From Mycolicibacterium moriokaense (GTDB lineage Bacteria; Actinomycetota; Actinomycetes; Mycobacteriales; Mycobacteriaceae), in NCBI RefSeq assembly GCF_003347205.1, contig NZ_QQBJ01000002.1:310001-374000 (forward strand): a stretch of 64,000 nt of DNA, in the 5' to 3' direction. The translations under genes were made by a program, and so were the position numbers. Below, piece by piece: positions 62,112 to 64,000 of the stretch (within the stretch, counting starts at the first letter, position 1; each line of letters opens with the position of its first letter). A model generated the notes under the pieces. It saw nothing but the letters and a program-made list of their open reading frames with translations. It was not told the DNA's origin and ran no database searches.

Positions 62112-63526
62112 AGTGCTTCCGCGCGCTCCGCGGCGATTTTCGAACGGCATAGCACTAGATAGCATGCGCCGGCCAGAAGGAAGCCGACAAAGAAGGTGAT
62201 GTCGCCGAGTTGTGGGAACGCCCTGGCGATGTAGCCGACGAATTTCTCCTGATTGGAGAACAGCAGCACCGACAGACCCAGTCCGATGACGAACGACAGC
62301 AGGCCGTTCCAGTTCGCATAGCTCCTGTCGTAGAGGAACCCGGCGATGTTCTGATCACGCCGCAGATACTGGTCGGCGAACACGACGCCGAGCCACGGAC
62401 CGATCCAGTAGGCGATGATGAGCAGGAACGCCTCGTAGCTGTGGGCGGCATCGGGCAGCGCCCACCACGCCACCAGGAAGCCCGCGACACCGAAGAACAC
62501 CGTCACCAGGGCGCGCGCGATGTGAGCGGGCAGCTTCACCCCGATGGTCACGAAAGCCATTGCGCCCGAATAGATGTTGATGGCGTTGGCGGCGATCGCA
62601 CCCACGGCGATGGCCAACAACGTCGCCTTGGCCAACGGCGAGGCCAACTCCGAGGTGAACGACCCGGTCGGGTCCCCCAGCGACGCTTCGCCGGTGGTCA
62701 CCGCCGCGGCGCCGACGATCTCCAGCAGCGCGCACGACACGAACAGGCCCGCGGACGCAAAGAAGCCGGTGCGGGCCGTCGACACCGTGGCGGGCAGGTA
62801 GCGGGTGTAGTCGGCGGCGTACGGCGTCCAGCCCGCGGCGTAGCCGAACGCGGTGCCGACTGTGAGCAGGAAACCTCCCATGCCGCCGACACCTTCGGGC
62901 GGGGCGGGTGAGGCGAAGTTCGCGTGCATGAAGATCGCCGCCGAAGCCAGCGCGAAGATCACGGCGAGAATCGGGAACGACCAGCGTTCGAAGACCTGCA
63001 CCAGGTTGTGGCCGAAGAACGCCAGCGCGGTCTGCAACAGCACGATGATGACGAGGCCCGCCAGCGGAGCAATGCCGAACAACGTGGACAGCGCGAACGC
63101 GCCGCTGACGCTGTTGGTGGCGAACCAGCCGACCCCGGCGGTCACCGACATCAGCACCGCAGGCACGGCATTTCCCTTGAAGCCGAATGCCATTCGGCCC
63201 AGCACCATCTGCGGCACACCGTGCAGCGGCCCCCGCGCGGACAGGAAGTAGTGTGCGATCGCGCCCAGGCCGGTGCCGATCACGATGCCGAGTACGGCCT
63301 GCCAGAACGTCATCCCGAAGGCCAGCACGGCGAGCATGCCGACGAAGATGGTCGCGAACTCGAGGTTCGGCGACGTCCACGTCCAGAACAGCTGGCTCGG
63401 GGTGCCGTGGCGGTCGGCCTCGGAGATGAACTCGTTGCCGCCGGGCTCCACTGCGACGACGCGGTCGCGGTAGGTGCCGTCGGTCTGGACTGCCGGTTCG
63501 GGCGGGTCAGCGACTGTCATCGTCAT
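62108..63526 (-). CDS. NCS1 family nucleobase/hydantoin:cation symporter (CodB-like)
   Basis: 472 aa with 12 membrane helices. NCS1 features: an N-terminal cytosolic part ending in TPSQLFWTWTSPNLEF, the helix-1 break, and AGWTPYAADYTRYLP in the middle. ATG 63526 starts MTMTVAD. First gene of a three-gene operon with the deaminase and the oxygenase, both translationally coupled. Imports a pyrimidine/purine base or a related compound. Confidence 0.92.
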   Translation of the reverse strand: MTMTVADPPEPAVQTDGTYRDRVVAVEPGGNEFISEADRHGTPSQLFWTWTSPNLEFATIFVGMLAVLAFGMTFWQAVLGIVIGTGLGAIAHYFLSARGPLHGVPQMVLGRMAFGFKGNAVPAVLMSVTAGVGWFATNSVSGAFALSTLFGIAPLAGLVIIVLLQTALAFFGHNLVQVFERWSFPILAVIFALASAAIFMHANFASPAPPEGVGGMGGFLLTVGTAFGYAAGWTPYAADYTRYLPATVSTARTGFFASAGLFVSCALLEIVGAAAVTTGEASLGDPTGSFTSELASPLAKATLLAIAVGAIAANAINIYSGAMAFVTIGVKLPAHIARALVTVFFGVAGFLVAWWALPDAAHSYEAFLLIIAYWIGPWLGVVFADQYLRRDQNIAGFLYDRSYANWNGLLSFVIGLGLSVLLFSNQEKFVGYIARAFPQLGDITFFVGFLLAGACYLVLCRSKIAAERAEAL

Positions 63527-63591
63527 ACCGTCGCCCCAGCGTGGGGTCCCCGCAACTCGAGCGGTTCGCGTGGCTAGCGGCCGGATCGGTC

Positions 63592-63653
63592 ACCGAGTTC
63601 CGCACCACGGTCGCCAACTCGCACGTGAGTCCAGCCCTGGCGCAGAATTCGGT
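63592..63653. repeat. Palindromic intergenic repeat, family III, copy 4
   Basis: Arms ACCGAGTTCCGCACC (63592-63606) and GGCGCAGAATTCGGT (63639-63653) pair at 12 of 15 positions. It lies between the end of the Rv2466c-like gene and the start of the permease gene. Confidence 0.65.
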
Positions 63654-63668
63654 GCTTCGAAAAGCCAG

Positions 63669-64000
63669 CTAGTCGAACGTCGGCGGCTCGGTGCGGGTGC
63701 GCTTGAGCTCCCAGAAGTGCGGGTACGACGCGAACGTCACCGACGCGTCCCACAGCTTGCCCGCCTCTTCGCCACGCGGAATCTTCGACAGTACGGGACC
63801 GAAGAACGCGACGCCGTTGACGTGGATGGTCGGCGTGCCGACGTCGTCGCCGACGGGGTCCATGCCCTCGTGGTGGCTCTTGCGCAGCGCTTCGTCGTAC
63901 TTGTCGGTGTCGGCGGCTTCGGCCAACTCGGCCGGCAGCCCGACCTCCGCCAGCGCCTCCTTGATCACGACGTCGAAGTCCTTGTTGCCCTCGTTGTGGA
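63669..64000 (-). CDS. Mycothiol-dependent nitroreductase Rv2466c-like (DsbA family), N-terminus beyond the window
   Basis: The visible 110 residues are the C-terminal half of a roughly 205-aa DsbA/FrnE-like thioredoxin-fold protein; the frame remains open at the window edge (HNEGNKDFD precedes the first visible GTG). The cis-Pro region [21 protein letters not shown] and the ending [13 protein letters not shown] match the Rv2466c family, which uses mycothiol and activates nitro-prodrugs such as TP053. The CxxC site lies outside. Its location after rpiB parallels M. tuberculosis (Rv2465c-Rv2466c), although the NCS1 operon intervenes here. Confidence 0.88.
   Translation of the reverse strand, partial: HNEGNKDFDVVIKEALAEVGLPAELAEAADTDKYDEALRKSHHEGMDPVGDDVGTPTIHVNGVAFFGPVLSKIPRGEEAGKLWDASVTFASYPHFWELKRTRTEPPTFD

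Overview
The window reads as chromosome of a GC-rich, environmental-type mycobacterium (Mycolicibacterium-like). The evidence is the conserved block clpX / clpP2-clpP1 / tig, then lipP, a Fpg/Nei glycosylase, rpiB and an Rv2466c-type mycothiol-dependent nitroreductase (the order known from M. tuberculosis Rv2457c-Rv2466c). A PGRS-repeat protein, GTG/TTG starts and short stop/start overlaps (ATGA, GTGA) fit as well.

Region 1 (1-16.4 kb) is a carbohydrate/polyol locus. On the + strand lie the 3' end of an mmsA/iolA-type semialdehyde dehydrogenase, two Gfo/Idh/MocA dehydrogenases (one iolG-like) and a TIM-barrel isomerase. On the - strand a nine-gene operon (16366 down to 7125) holds three more Gfo/Idh/MocA dehydrogenases, two TIM-barrel isomerase/epimerases and a complete PotABCD-type ABC importer. 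A 25-bp operator-like palindrome sits upstream of it. A type III glutamine synthetase follows.

Region 2 (16.5-24.4 kb, + strand) holds a propeller lipoprotein, an FdhF/YdeP molybdoenzyme with its FdhD sulfurtransferase, a small secreted protein, an MGT-type glycosyltransferase, an unannotatably short membrane protein (47 aa), an R2-like diiron protein and an SCP2-like protein. Region 3 (24.4-29.2 kb) is the core protein-quality block clpX, clpP2, clpP1, tig and tRNA-Pro and tRNA-Gly genes.

Region 4 (29.4-54 kb) is accessory DNA lying exactly between tig/tRNAs and lipP, which are neighbours in M. tuberculosis. It carries a P450, a secreted protein, a zinc-ribbon thioredoxin and an MFS sugar-type porter. 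A seven-gene operon follows, joining an ApbE flavin transferase, a ferric-reductase-like membrane protein, a NuoF-like subunit, a ferredoxin and a two-component system. The rest is a 14-kb cell-surface locus: a two-propeller protein, a PE-less PGRS protein, an Ig-like/propeller giant and an Asn/Gly/Ser/Thr repeat protein. Promoters in the surface locus share an extended -10 motif (TTTGCTAaGTT-like) in AT-rich intergenic islands.

Region 5 (54-64 kb) returns to core synteny: lipP, a Gly-rich membrane protein, an NTF2-like protein, a Na+/H+ antiporter, a Nei-like glycosylase and rpiB. An AbiEi/DUF559-like protein, an NCS1 permease / cytosine-type deaminase / 2OG-oxygenase operon and the Rv2466c-like gene at the edge complete it.

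Intergenic DNA contains at least three families of 60-bp palindromic repeats (two, one and four copies) and a 27-bp tandem repeat. No CRISPR array, IS element, integrase or prophage gene was recognised. All family assignments come from reading motifs, not from database searches.
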